Assembly (NCBI RefSeq): GCF_018918095.1 | Contig: NZ_JAHLPV010000008.1 | Coordinates: 1-64,000 of the forward strand | DNA from: Acetivibrio sp. MSJd-27 | Lineage (GTDB): Bacteria > Bacillota > Clostridia > UMGS1840 > HGM11507 | Length of the DNA: 64,000 bases | Direction: 5' to 3' | In this document: piece after piece, positions 55,518 to 63,876 of the stretch | Position numbering within the stretch: the stretch's first letter is position 1 | How the letters are laid out: the number at the start of each line of letters is the position of its first letter | Made by a program: the position numbers and the translations under genes | Notes under the pieces: model-generated | Told to the model about the DNA's origin: nothing | Database searches by the model: none | The model's input: only the letters and a program-made list of their open reading frames with translations

Positions 55518-58412
55518 ATGAAAATTTTCAAAAAGCTTACAGTACTTACACTGGCAATTGCAATGCTGTTTTCCATGAACGTGTTTGCGCTGCAATTCCC
55601 TGATGTGGCAGCTGATGATAAGAATCAGGAATCCATTGATGTGTTATCATCCCTGGGAATTATCAAAGGCTATGACGACGGTCAGTTTAAGCCGGACAAG
55701 ACGGTAACCAGAGCGGAAATCACTTCCCTGATTGTCAGAATGTTGGGGTTAAGCTCTATCAATAGCTCTGTTGTGGACTCGCCTTATATCGATGTCCCGG
55801 GAGATCACTGGGCTATCTCCGATATTAAAACCGCTACAAATCTGGGGATTATCAAAGGGCACGGAGACGGCAATTTCGGACCTGAAGATGATGTTACTTA
55901 TGAACAGGCTGTAAAAATGGCCGTTGCAATGCTGGGGTATGAACCTTTGGCAGTCAGCAAAGGCGGATGGCCGAATGGTTACATGCAGCAGGCAAGAGAT
56001 CTGAACATGCTGAAAAACAGTGAGATGGCGCAGGAATCTCCGGCACCTAGAAAAATCATTGCTCAGATTCTCTACAATTCTCTGGAGATCGATCTGATGG
56101 AAAAGACCACGGTTTCCGGATCGGATGAACCTCTCTATGAGATCAAAAAAGGAAAAAACGTTTTAAATTATTATCTGAAAATGACCAAACATGAAGGCGT
56201 TGTCATTGCAAACAGCATCAGCCGCTTGGATGGAACCGAGAGCGCCCTTTTGGACGATGAGATTGAAATTTCCACAAAATCTTCCGGAAATGTGAAGATT
56301 CAGGTTGACAAGCTGACTGGCATTAAGGATATGCTGGGTATCAACGTCTATGCATATACCAAACAGGATGATACAAAGACACATAATGTGCTTTGCCATT
56401 ATATGACAAAGTCCAAAATTAAGACAACTGAAATTTCCACTTCCGATGTGACCATCACTGGTTTCACATCTTCTGCAATCACCTATGAAAAGGAAAATGA
56501 TTCCAAAGAGTATAAAATCACGCTTGCTTCCAATCCGATTATGATTTATAACGGCAAGTATATCAATTTCAACTATGCACTTAACAATGATCTTGCAATT
56601 CCGACCATCGGTAAAATAACAGTAACGGATTCCGGTGATGGAAACAGCCTGATCAATGTGCAGAGTTACCAGAACTATGTCGTAAAGAATACCGACTCCA
56701 GCACCAATGAGATTTTTACTCAGCTTCCGGTTGGACCAGATAAGGTCAGCACTCTGAAAGTTCCGCTAGATGAGGAATTTGATTGGGATGTTAAAATTCT
56801 GAAGGACAATGCAAACGCGTCTTTCAGCGCAATCAAGGCAAACAGTGTCCTGACGGTTCTGCAGAGCGATGAATCACAGGTGGGCAAAAAGATCATGACA
56901 ATCTACTTGACCGATACCAAAAAGACAGGAAAGATTTCTCAGGAAGACGGCGATAATCTGTATATTGACGGAAAAGCATATAAAGTCTCTCCCTCCCTGA
57001 AAGGTACCGATATTGCGGATAAAATCAAATATGACGCTTCCGGTACGTTCTATCTGGACTATTTTGGAAATATCGCATACGCAGACTTTAACGCGGCTAC
57101 CGCTTCCGACCGTTACGGGTATATCACCAGCTGCGGTGTGATCAATGACACTGCCGGTGAGATTGAAGCGGGTGCAAAAATTTATGACTACACGACCAAG
57201 ACACATAAAAAGCTGACCTTTAACACCCGTGTAAAAGTTGACGGAAAATCTTATTCCGATCACAATGAGATTCTTACCTATCTGGAAGATGTTGCTTCCA
57301 CTTTGGTCAACAAGGATGAAAGCGATAATTCCACTTATTCACAGCCTGTTAAATTTGTTCTGAACGCCAATAACAAAGTTACGGAAATTGATACTGTCAA
57401 AAAAGGTGAGAATGAGACGAGTAACTTTGTTCCGGATCCGAGCTATAGTTTTGGCAGTGCCACATACAATTCTACCAATAAATACTTTAAACAGGGTACG
57501 AAAACCGTTGCGAAAATAGACAGCAAGACCATTGTGTTCTCTGTACCTACTGACAGAACACAGGAAAGTGAATACGGAATCAAGACATACAGCTATTTCA
57601 AAAACAATACTCCTTATAACTTTGAAGTGTTCGAGGTAGATGAAAACGGTATCGCAAAGGTATTGGTGCTATATGCATCTAACTTTGACGCGAAGGTTCA
57701 TTACGATTCTTCTGCAATTGTTGTCACAGAAGTTGGCAAGACAGTTACCGATCCGATAAGCGGCGAGCCAAAGAGCCAGATTACTGGTTTTGATATCCGT
57801 CACGGCGGAACCGTTACAAAACTGGTTGACAGTGCTGATTATATCAGCGGAATTGCAGTCGGTGACGTTATCAGCTTTGGTGTAGACAATCAGGGGCTGA
57901 TCAACGATCAGGTATTTAAGTATGTAGACATCGACGATGCAGTGGCAAACACCTATCCGGAGGACATGACCGGTACTAGTGCACAGGCAGACAAAGATAA
58001 CTATCCGTTAAGAAAAGTGCTGATGGGTGAAGATTTGACTTCTCCTTATCTAAACAATACAAGTATTGTTAGTTTGGGTGGTTCGAAACATTCTTATATT
58101 TTCGGTACACCTGTAAGTAAAGTGGTCAGCGATGATGGAGATATGAGCCTAACTATGACCTACAAAAAACCGGGCGAAGATGGCTTTGATGCGGAAGAAA
58201 ATCAGAAAACTTTCTCTATCAAGAGTAACACCAGAGTTGCAGTTTATGATTCATCCTTGAGTGGTGATAATAAATTGACTATTGTAAACAGTTCAGATAT
58301 CGCTTCTAAGATGTCCGGTTTGCAGACATATTCCGATAATCCTACAGGATATAATAAGATTTTCGTGTATGTCTATGACGATGCAATTCGTGCACTGTAT
58401 ATTATAAAATAA
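55518..58412 (+). CDS. SLH-domain surface protein, S-layer-like
   Basis: The 964-residue protein has a signal peptide (MKIFKKLTVLTLAIAMLFSMNVFA), then two clear SLH domains and part of a third (about 28-185; DVLSSLGIIKGYDDGQFKPDKTVTRAEITSLIVRM, HWAISDIKTATNLGIIKGHGDGNFGPEDDVTYEQAVKMAVAML). About 200-964 is a Lys/Asp/Ser/Thr-rich beta-type region without recognised enzyme motifs. Low Cys content, a strong ribosome site, its own promoter and terminator, and SLH anchoring fit an abundant surface-layer or envelope protein. The long C-terminal region could not be assigned. Confidence 0.9.
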   Translation: MKIFKKLTVLTLAIAMLFSMNVFALQFPDVAADDKNQESIDVLSSLGIIKGYDDGQFKPDKTVTRAEITSLIVRMLGLSSINSSVVDSPYIDVPGDHWAISDIKTATNLGIIKGHGDGNFGPEDDVTYEQAVKMAVAMLGYEPLAVSKGGWPNGYMQQARDLNMLKNSEMAQESPAPRKIIAQILYNSLEIDLMEKTTVSGSDEPLYEIKKGKNVLNYYLKMTKHEGVVIANSISRLDGTESALLDDEIEISTKSSGNVKIQVDKLTGIKDMLGINVYAYTKQDDTKTHNVLCHYMTKSKIKTTEISTSDVTITGFTSSAITYEKENDSKEYKITLASNPIMIYNGKYINFNYALNNDLAIPTIGKITVTDSGDGNSLINVQSYQNYVVKNTDSSTNEIFTQLPVGPDKVSTLKVPLDEEFDWDVKILKDNANASFSAIKANSVLTVLQSDESQVGKKIMTIYLTDTKKTGKISQEDGDNLYIDGKAYKVSPSLKGTDIADKIKYDASGTFYLDYFGNIAYADFNAATASDRYGYITSCGVINDTAGEIEAGAKIYDYTTKTHKKLTFNTRVKVDGKSYSDHNEILTYLEDVASTLVNKDESDNSTYSQPVKFVLNANNKVTEIDTVKKGENETSNFVPDPSYSFGSATYNSTNKYFKQGTKTVAKIDSKTIVFSVPTDRTQESEYGIKTYSYFKNNTPYNFEVFEVDENGIAKVLVLYASNFDAKVHYDSSAIVVTEVGKTVTDPISGEPKSQITGFDIRHGGTVTKLVDSADYISGIAVGDVISFGVDNQGLINDQVFKYVDIDDAVANTYPEDMTGTSAQADKDNYPLRKVLMGEDLTSPYLNNTSIVSLGGSKHSYIFGTPVSKVVSDDGDMSLTMTYKKPGEDGFDAEENQKTFSIKSNTRVAVYDSSLSGDNKLTIVNSSDIASKMSGLQTYSDNPTGYNKIFVYVYDDAIRALYIIK

Positions 58413-58428
58413 TTTTAATACGATTTTG

Positions 58429-58466
58429 GAGGCAGGGTGCTGAAAGGTGCCTTGTCTCTTTTTTTA
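58429..58466 (+). terminator. Intrinsic terminator of the SLH protein gene
   Basis: GAGGCAGGGTGC (58429-58440) pairs with GTGCCTTGTCTC (58447-58458) using G.T pairs, followed by seven T. Confidence 0.88.
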
Positions 58467-58580
58467 TGTTGCACAATAAACATTGCAAATAGTGAGGGAA
58501 ACTGATATAATAAATAAGATGGAAATCAGGTGGCAAAGAGACTGGAAATCGGTAGGAGCTCTTCCCGGAGGTAGCACAGT

Positions 58581-59207
58581 ATGAGGATTACAGATATTCA
58601 GCTGCAGAAAAATCAAAAGAATAGAGTAAACGTATGGATTGATGGTTCTTTTGCTTTTGGCATGTTTGAAAAGGATGCAGCTGCGCTGAAACTACAGGTA
58701 GATCAAGAATTAAGTGAAGCCCAGCTGAGTGAGATCAAACAGAATATTGTGCTGAGAAATGCGAAAGAGACGGCGCTTCAGTTACTGTCACGGCGGGATT
58801 TTACCAAGCAAATGATGCTGGAAAAGCTAAAACAGAAACAGATCCCGGAAGATATAGCCGAACAGGTGATTATCTTTTTAAAAGAATACCATTATTTAGA
58901 TGATGAGGTTTATGCAAAGAGATATGTAAAATATTATAGCGAAACAAGAGGAAAGCACCGATTGAGGCAGGAGCTTCTGCAGAAAGGTATTGACAGTGAA
59001 ATAATTGACAGAGCTTTGAAAGAAGTGAGTCAGGAGGAAGCTTTATACCGTATAGCGGAAAAAAAGATAATGACACTTCCGCCAAATTACGGGAAAAAGG
59101 ATCTCCAACGTCTGAAAAATTATTTTCTGCGGCGCGGCTTTTCCTATGATGAGATAAATGCCTGTTTCAGCAGGCTGACAGACGAGAAAGAATGGAGTAA
59201 CGATTGA
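58581..59207 (+). CDS. recX: Regulatory protein RecX
   Basis: The 208-residue protein consists of an N-terminal segment and three-helix repeats typical of RecX (AKETALQLLSRRDFTKQMMLEKLKQK, YLDDEVYAKRYVKYYSETRGKHRLRQELLQKGID, YFLRRGFSYDEINACF). It modulates RecA filaments. GGAGG lies upstream of the ATG. The last base of its TGA is the first base of the rimO ATG. Confidence 0.95.
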   Translation: MRITDIQLQKNQKNRVNVWIDGSFAFGMFEKDAAALKLQVDQELSEAQLSEIKQNIVLRNAKETALQLLSRRDFTKQMMLEKLKQKQIPEDIAEQVIIFLKEYHYLDDEVYAKRYVKYYSETRGKHRLRQELLQKGIDSEIIDRALKEVSQEEALYRIAEKKIMTLPPNYGKKDLQRLKNYFLRRGFSYDEINACFSRLTDEKEWSND

Positions 59208-60547
59208 TGATAAAAGTTTTTGTAGTATCTTTGGGTTGCTCAAAGAACCACTGTGATCTGGAAAACATGATGGCAATCTTGAAAGAAAACGGATACGAGA
59301 TCACCCTGAATGATAGAGAAGCGGATATTGCCATTGTCAATACTTGCGGCTTTATACAATCCGCAAAGGAAGAAGCGATTGAGAATATTTTGAACTGTGC
59401 GGAGCTGAAAGAAACAGGAAGCCTGAAAGCTTTAATCGTCAGCGGATGTCTGGCGCAGCGTTATAAGGAAGAACTGCTGAGAGAATTCCCGGAGATCGAT
59501 GCTGTGGTGGGTGTTTTTGATTTTGATGAAATCCATTCTATCGTAAAAGAATCATTGGAAGGAAAAAGGAGAACTTATGTACAAAAGAGTTCTTTGCATT
59601 CTTTTGATCGGATGGAGCGAATTCAGACAACTCCCTTTTATACTGCCTACCTAAAAATAGCGGAGGGTTGCGATAACTGCTGCGCTTACTGTGCCATTCC
59701 GAAGATTCGCGGCAGATTCCGGAGCCGTTCTATGGAATCATTGACGAGGGAAGCACAAAAGCTGGTAGACAGCGGTGTCCGTGAACTGATACTGGTGGCT
59801 CAGGATACAACTCGGTACGGGATGGATCTCTATGGAAGCCCCAAACTGAAAGAGCTTCTTGAAACGCTCAGCCAAATTGAGGATTTGGACTGGATACGTA
59901 TTCACTACATGTATCCGGAGATGATAACGGAGGATCTTCTTTCCTATATCAAAGAGAATCCAAAGGTTTTAAATTATTTTGATATTCCGATTCAGCATAT
60001 CAATGACAGAATTTTAAAGCGGATGAACCGCCGCAGCAATCGGGGACAGATAGAAAGTCTCATGCTCCGGATCCGACAAACCATACCAGACGCATGCATT
60101 CGAACGACGGTTATCGTCGGCTTTCCCACCGAGACGCAGCAGGAGGCGGACGAACTGGAGCAATTTATCCGCCAAATAAAATTTGACCGATTAGGCTGTT
60201 TTCCTTTTTCCCGTGAAGAGGATACCAAAGCCTATGATATGGAAGGACAGCTTCCGGAAAAAGTGAAACAGGCACGCTATAAGCAGATTATGGCGGCACA
60301 GCAGGATGTGATGTTTGAAAACAACAGCAGGGAGCCTGGGAAAATTTACGATGTGCTGGTGGAAGGGTATGACAGCAATCAGAATGTCTATTTCGGAAGA
60401 AGCTACAAGGACAGTGTGGATATTGACGGTTATGTGATTTTTCCATCTGAGAGAGAGATTGAATTCGGCGATATCGTCAGAGTTCGTATTTCGGAGGCGC
60501 AGGATTATGATTTGATAGGAGTGTTAACAGATGAATTTACCGAATAA
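59207..60547 (+). CDS. rimO: Ribosomal protein S12 methylthiotransferase RimO
   Basis: The 446-residue protein has an N-terminal UPF0004 domain (VSLGCSKNHCDLENM, NTCGFIQSAKEEAIE, VSGCLAQRY; three Cys of the auxiliary cluster), radical SAM core CDNCCAYCAIPKIRG, VAQDTTRYG, YFDIPIQHINDRILKRMNR, and a TRAM domain (about 378-440; VLVEGYDSNQNVYFGRSY). It adds a methylthio group to the conserved Asp of S12. Start ATG 59207 overlaps the recX stop by one base; an in-frame TTG one codon earlier is not needed. Confidence 0.95.
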   Translation: MIKVFVVSLGCSKNHCDLENMMAILKENGYEITLNDREADIAIVNTCGFIQSAKEEAIENILNCAELKETGSLKALIVSGCLAQRYKEELLREFPEIDAVVGVFDFDEIHSIVKESLEGKRRTYVQKSSLHSFDRMERIQTTPFYTAYLKIAEGCDNCCAYCAIPKIRGRFRSRSMESLTREAQKLVDSGVRELILVAQDTTRYGMDLYGSPKLKELLETLSQIEDLDWIRIHYMYPEMITEDLLSYIKENPKVLNYFDIPIQHINDRILKRMNRRSNRGQIESLMLRIRQTIPDACIRTTVIVGFPTETQQEADELEQFIRQIKFDRLGCFPFSREEDTKAYDMEGQLPEKVKQARYKQIMAAQQDVMFENNSREPGKIYDVLVEGYDSNQNVYFGRSYKDSVDIDGYVIFPSEREIEFGDIVRVRISEAQDYDLIGVLTDEFTE

Positions 60548-61079
60548 AATTACCGTTCTGCGGATTTTACTGGTACCTGTTGTTTTATTTTTTGTGTATC
60601 ATATCGAGAGCAGTTTGGGGTTTAATATCACTGCAATTGTCCTGTTTCTGGCAGTGTCACTGACAGATACGCTGGATGGTCACATTGCACGCTCCCGGAA
60701 TCTTGTCACTGATTTTGGAAAGTTTTTGGATCCCCTTGCGGATAAGATTTTGGTGATCTCCACAATGGTTGTGCTGATCGATTTGGGTTATCTGAGTTCG
60801 ATAGCGGTTATCATTGTGATTATCCGTGAGTTTGTGGTTACTTCCCTTCGGCTGGTTGCCTCTTCAAGCAATCTGGTGATTGCCGCTTCTATGTGGGGAA
60901 AGGCGAAAACGGTGACACAGATGGTGGTCATCATCCTATTAATGCTGACACCCATGCTCCAGAATATATCCTGTTCTGGGGTTATAGCACAAATCTGTAC
61001 TTGGTGTATGGTTCTTATCACGCTCTATTCCGGCATTGATTATTTGGTAAAAAATAAGCATGTGCTGAAAGAAAAATAA
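60531..61079 (+). CDS. pgsA: CDP-diacylglycerol-glycerol-3-phosphate 3-phosphatidyltransferase
   Basis: The 182-residue membrane enzyme carries the complete CDP-alcohol phosphotransferase motif DTLDGHIARSRNLVTDFGKF followed by LDPLAD (D-x2-DG-x2-AR-x8-G-x3-D-x3-D) near residues 45-70, with about five membrane segments. It makes phosphatidylglycerophosphate. It overlaps the rimO end by 17 bases, the common rimO-pgsA order. Confidence 0.95.
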   Translation: MNLPNKITVLRILLVPVVLFFVYHIESSLGFNITAIVLFLAVSLTDTLDGHIARSRNLVTDFGKFLDPLADKILVISTMVVLIDLGYLSSIAVIIVIIREFVVTSLRLVASSSNLVIAASMWGKAKTVTQMVVIILLMLTPMLQNISCSGVIAQICTWCMVLITLYSGIDYLVKNKHVLKEK

Positions 61080-61181
61080 CGATAGGAAAGGGAGAACAGC
61101 ATTCAAGCGGCAGGCGCAATTTTGTACTGAAAATGTTTTTTGTTTGCGCGGTGTTTTTTGAAAGAGAGGAAATTTTAAAAA

Positions 61182-61874
61182 ATGGAAAACCGGCATCTTC
61201 TGCATGAGAGGATGGAAATTGGTATTTTGCTGGCTTTGGCTGGCGGATTTTTAGATGCCTATACCTACATTACCTGTGGGGGTGTTTTTGCAAATGCCCA
61301 GACAGGTAATATTGTGTTGATGGGGATTAGCGCGGCAAAGGGAGATTTTGCGAAAGCGGCATATTATTTTATACCGGTGGCCGCATTCTTTTTTGGTGTT
61401 TTGCTTACAGAGTACTTCCGTGAACGGTTTGACACAAAGCTTCACAGGGAGCAAAGAATGGTTCTCCTGATTGAAATGCTTCTTTTATTTGCCATTGCAT
61501 GGCTGCCCGGTTGGATTCCTGTTCTTCCGATTAATGTGACCATATCCTTTATTTGCTCCCTTCAAGTAAACAGTTTTCGCAAAGTGGCTGGGGTACCTTA
61601 TGCATCTACCATGTGTACTGGAAATCTCCGTTATATTGCAGAACATTTTTATCGGTATGCGGTTGGAAAAGACCAAAGTGCAGGAAAAAAGAGTCTACGG
61701 TATTTTCTGATTGTGTTCTCATTTTGTGCCGGGGCGGGAGGAGGCACATTTTTGATTTCCCTTTGGGGGCGGAAAGCGGGTTTTGTCTGCTGCGGTATCT
61801 TTTTAGCTGTGTTGGCGCGAATGTATTTTGGCCTTGCAGTCGAAAGAAAAGACATAAAATCCAATACAAAATAG
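61182..61874 (+). CDS. DUF1275 (YoaK) family membrane protein
   Basis: The 230-residue protein has about six membrane segments and the family marks LALAGGFLDAYTYITCGGVFANAQTGNIVLMG near the N-terminus and SLQVNSFRKVAGVPYASTMCTGNLRYIAE in the middle. DUF1275 proteins are of unknown function. AGAGAGGAAA lies upstream of the ATG. It is separated from pgsA by 102 bases. Confidence 0.92.
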   Translation: MENRHLLHERMEIGILLALAGGFLDAYTYITCGGVFANAQTGNIVLMGISAAKGDFAKAAYYFIPVAAFFFGVLLTEYFRERFDTKLHREQRMVLLIEMLLLFAIAWLPGWIPVLPINVTISFICSLQVNSFRKVAGVPYASTMCTGNLRYIAEHFYRYAVGKDQSAGKKSLRYFLIVFSFCAGAGGGTFLISLWGRKAGFVCCGIFLAVLARMYFGLAVERKDIKSNTK

Positions 61875-61875
61875 C

Positions 61876-61903
61876 TTGACAATTATTTAAAAACATGTAT
61901 AAT
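61876..61903 (+). promoter_or_regulatory. Promoter of tRNA-Leu
   Basis: A perfect TTGACA (61876-61881) and a perfect TATAAT (61898-61903) are spaced 16 bases. Confidence 0.85.
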
Positions 61904-61909
61904 GGTTTT

Positions 61910-62050
61910 ATAACAAGATTGAAAGATTTTTACGCAGCAAAAATCTTACAAGTGTTTCAAACGCGCAATGCGGCAAATGTATTTTCGTGGAATGATTGAA
62001 TGATACGTTCAAACCATTTATGGAACGATGTTGCTGTTTTTAGTGTTCAT
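61910..62050 (+). other. 140-base leader between promoter and tRNA-Leu
   Basis: It contains the hairpin AAGATTTTT/AAAAATCTT (about 61923-61947) and TTGAA..TTCAA near 61997-62015. No coding sequence is supported. The leader must be removed to give the mature tRNA 5' end. Confidence 0.4.
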
Positions 62051-62136
62051 GCGGATGTGGCGGAATTGGCAGACGCGCCAGATTTAGGTTCTGGTGGGCG
62101 ATCCCCGTGCAGGTTCAAGTCCTGTCATCCGCACCA
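62051..62136 (+). tRNA. tRNA-Leu (anticodon UAG)
   Basis: Acceptor GCGGATG pairs with CATCCGC, with encoded CCA. The anticodon stem CCAGA/TCTGG carries loop TTTAGGT (anticodon TAG). The long variable arm expected for class II tRNA-Leu and a GGTTCAAGTCC T arm are present. 86 bases in all. Confidence 0.97.
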
Positions 62137-62143
62137 AACCAAT

Positions 62144-62197
62144 ATAATCCGAACCAAATCTTCTTAATCGGAGATGGGTTCGGATTATTTGTTTTCT
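62144..62197 (+). terminator. Terminator after tRNA-Leu
   Basis: ATAATCCGAACC (62144-62155) pairs perfectly with GGTTCGGATTAT (62177-62188) and is followed by a T-rich tail. Confidence 0.8.
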
Positions 62198-62305
62198 TCG
62201 AGAAATTCGAGGATACGCATTTCAGAAACGGCGTGGTAAAGCGTCCCGAATCCAAGCCCAGAGGGCCGAGAAAACCAAAACTGGCAAAGGATAAGGAGGA
62301 CAATT

Positions 62306-62554
62306 ATGAAAACCATCAAAAGCTGTGAATTCAACATGGACACTGGCTGTGTAGAACTGCGGTTTCAGGACGGCAGCATGATCTCCATCGACTGCACTGC
62401 CGTGGAAAACGAAGTGGCGGATAATCCTTATGAGCGGTCGGAGCTGGACTACCTCATCTACAACGACCCGCTGGCTTATGCAGACCTCATTCTGAACGGC
62501 GACGTCGAGGCGTATCTGAACGCCGTCACGGAGTATAAGCCCTACGAAAACTGA
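62306..62554 (+). CDS. DUF6061-like small accessory protein
   Basis: The 82-residue protein reads MKTIKSCEFNMDTGCVELRF, then SIDCTAVENEVADN and ERSELDYLIYNDPLAYADLILNG. I recognise this as the DUF6061 type, a short conserved protein carried mainly by conjugative and integrative elements of gut Firmicutes. The function is unknown. AAGGAGG lies 8 bases upstream of the ATG, and a strong hairpin follows the stop. Its place just after a tRNA gene fits the start of an integrated element. Confidence 0.75.
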   Translation: MKTIKSCEFNMDTGCVELRFQDGSMISIDCTAVENEVADNPYERSELDYLIYNDPLAYADLILNGDVEAYLNAVTEYKPYEN

Positions 62555-62563
62555 ACAAATGCA

Positions 62564-62600
62564 CAAAAGGGGATGGCGGTCTTCCATCCCCTTTTGCCAT
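62564..62600. terminator. Hairpin after the DUF6061-like gene
   Basis: CAAAAGGGGATGG (62564-62576) pairs perfectly with CCATCCCCTTTTG (62584-62596). Confidence 0.8.
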
Positions 62601-62712
62601 GCTGTTTTAGGAGTATATATCCCTTGGATTTGTCTTATATCTATCCATTATAACACACGTTTTAAATCCTGGCGAGTATGTCCTGTTCTTTTTTCCTGTC
62701 TTTCCCATAAAA

Positions 62713-62752
62713 ATATGCACCTCCAAAAGTGTCTAACTTTTGGGGTGCATAT
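62713..62752. terminator. Long hairpin downstream of the minus-strand accessory gene
   Basis: ATATGCACC pairs with GGTGCATAT, and inside it CCAAAAGT pairs with ACTTTTGG, with one bulged T. It lies about 60 bases past the stop at 62810. Confidence 0.7.
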
Positions 62753-62809
62753 CAATTTATGTTTTGCTACGCTGTCCCGAATTTTTCGTATAGAAAAAAA
62801 TTGCGATGC

Positions 62810-63082
62810 TCAAATGATTTTCAGATATTGCAGAAGCTGGATGCTGTCCGTTATTCCCTTTTCATACAGCCAGCGCTGGAACCGGTTTTCTGCGAGCCGG
62901 CGTTCTTCCATCCAATCCTGAACGTCCTGCCATTGCTCTTCCAGCAGGCTGTCCCGCAGAAAAATGTCGGTCTCCTCAAAATACCGCCGCTCGTTTTCTG
63001 CCGCCGGACTGCTTTGATACTCCTCGCAGGCTTTCTGCATCATGTTTTCTACAAATTCGTTTAATTCTTCTTTTACGTACAT
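62810..63082 (-). CDS. Small acidic helical accessory protein, unknown
   Basis: The 90-residue protein (MYVKEELNEFVENMMQKACEEYQ ... QWQDVQDWMEERRLAENRFQRWLYEKGITDSIQLLQYLKII) is Glu/Gln/Trp-rich and predicted all-helical. AAAGGAG lies 7 bases before the ATG. I do not recognise the family. Its neighbours (ribbon-helix-helix protein, DUF6061-like protein) suggest that it belongs to the cargo or regulatory part of an integrative element. Confidence 0.65.
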   Translation of the reverse strand: MYVKEELNEFVENMMQKACEEYQSSPAAENERRYFEETDIFLRDSLLEEQWQDVQDWMEERRLAENRFQRWLYEKGITDSIQLLQYLKII

Positions 63083-63229
63083 TTTGATACTCCTTTTCTT
63101 TGATTTATGGGTTTTCGCACAAACTGCTTGAAAGAAGGGAGTACATATGGTAAAATATTTATGTATCTCTGCTTCGGCAGCAGGTGCGTGGGGGAGGAGC
63201 AGAATACTTTGTGATGGTTACTGCTTCTC

Positions 63230-63406
63230 CTATTTTTTGTCCTTCAGCCCTTTGATTGCGGTGCGCACACCGTCGGCACGGCTGACATCAGCACGTATGC
63301 AATAGTCGTCCAGTATGGATGCCTCCTCCGCGTCAATACGAACGGTCAGCTTCACCGACTTCGGGTTTTCTGAAAAAGGGCGGCCGGGTTTTCTTTTGTC
63401 CGACAA
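63230..63406 (-). CDS. CopG-like ribbon-helix-helix regulator, TTG start
   Basis: The 58-residue protein begins (M)SDKRKPGRPFSENPKSVKLTVRIDAEEASIL, followed by DDYCIRADVSRADGVRTAIKGL. This is the standard beta-strand plus two helices of ribbon-helix-helix repressors with a basic KRKPGRP leader, as found on conjugative elements. The start is TTG 63406 because AAAGGAGGTG is 7 bases upstream; the frame extends further but through the ribosome site. Its consensus promoter overlaps TTGTCGACAA boxes, which suggests autoregulation. Confidence 0.82.
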   Translation of the reverse strand: MSDKRKPGRPFSENPKSVKLTVRIDAEEASILDDYCIRADVSRADGVRTAIKGLKDKK

Positions 63407-63457
63407 GACAACACCTCCTTTTGTTGTCGACAATAATATTATAGTTTATGCCGACAA
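63396..63457 (-). promoter_or_regulatory. Putative autoregulatory operator boxes of the ribbon-helix-helix gene
   Basis: The palindromes TTGTCCGACAA (63396-63406, covering the start codon) and TTGTCGACAA (63424-63433, near the transcription start), plus a half-site CGACAA (63452-63457, between -10 and -35), share one core. Evenly placed short palindromes over a promoter are typical of ribbon-helix-helix repressor sites. Confidence 0.55.
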
Positions 63458-63466
63458 GAATGTCAA
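63438..63466 (-). promoter_or_regulatory. Consensus promoter of the ribbon-helix-helix gene
   Basis: On the minus strand perfect TTGACA (63466-63461) and perfect TATAAT (63443-63438) are spaced 17 bases. Such a strong promoter would be expected to need repression. Confidence 0.85.
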
Positions 63467-63530
63467 TAAAAACGGAAAAAGAATTTTGAAAAATTTTTTA
63501 AACTTTTAAAGTAAAAAATATATGAAAAAC

Positions 63531-63561
63531 AAGCGCTTATTTTCAAAAGATAAGCGCTTGT
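63531..63561. terminator. Hairpin between accessory genes
   Basis: CAAGCGCTTAT pairs perfectly with ATAAGCGCTTG around a 9-base loop, A/T-flanked, downstream of the minus-strand gene at 63691. Confidence 0.75.
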
Positions 63562-63690
63562 TTGAATGAGAAAGCGATTCTTTTCTGTCCTCGCCTCCCA
63601 GGCGGCAGTTTCCACTTCCTTTTTTCGGTGGCGGTACAATTCGTCACCGAAACACTTTGCTCCTTAGGAAAGGTAAAGCTGTAAAGAACG

Positions 63691-63876
63691 TCATGAACGG
63701 TTTTTTCGTTTTTTTGCTTTTTTATCCACTTCAATCGGGGAACGCCACGCCTGATAATCATTCTCATTGTTCTGCTCTGTGGACAAGGTGTCCAATATCT
63801 GTTTTCCATCTGATGCAAAGGTGTCCGCTATATTGGTTTCACAGTTTAAAAAGTGCTGTTTTCTGAATTCTTTCAT
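63691..63876 (-). CDS. Small charged accessory protein, unknown
   Basis: The 61-residue protein starts MKEFRKQHFLNCETNIADTF, contains LDTLSTEQNNENDYQAWRSPIEVD, and ends in a Lys/Arg-rich tail (KKAKKRKNRS). GGGAG lies about 9 bases before ATG 63876. An open frame continuing 26 codons upstream is unsupported. I do not recognise a domain. The context is the same accessory block, reading with the ribbon-helix-helix gene. Confidence 0.5.
   Translation of the reverse strand: MKEFRKQHFLNCETNIADTFASDGKQILDTLSTEQNNENDYQAWRSPIEVDKKAKKRKNRS

Noticed and set aside
62107-62328. A 73-codon plus-strand open frame starting in tRNA-Leu
   Set aside because: It begins inside the tRNA T arm and runs through the terminator; a classic false gene call.
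63543-63818. A 91-codon minus-strand open frame overlapping the gene at 63691
   Set aside because: No ribosome site, overlaps a terminator hairpin, and conflicts with the better-supported frame starting at 63876.
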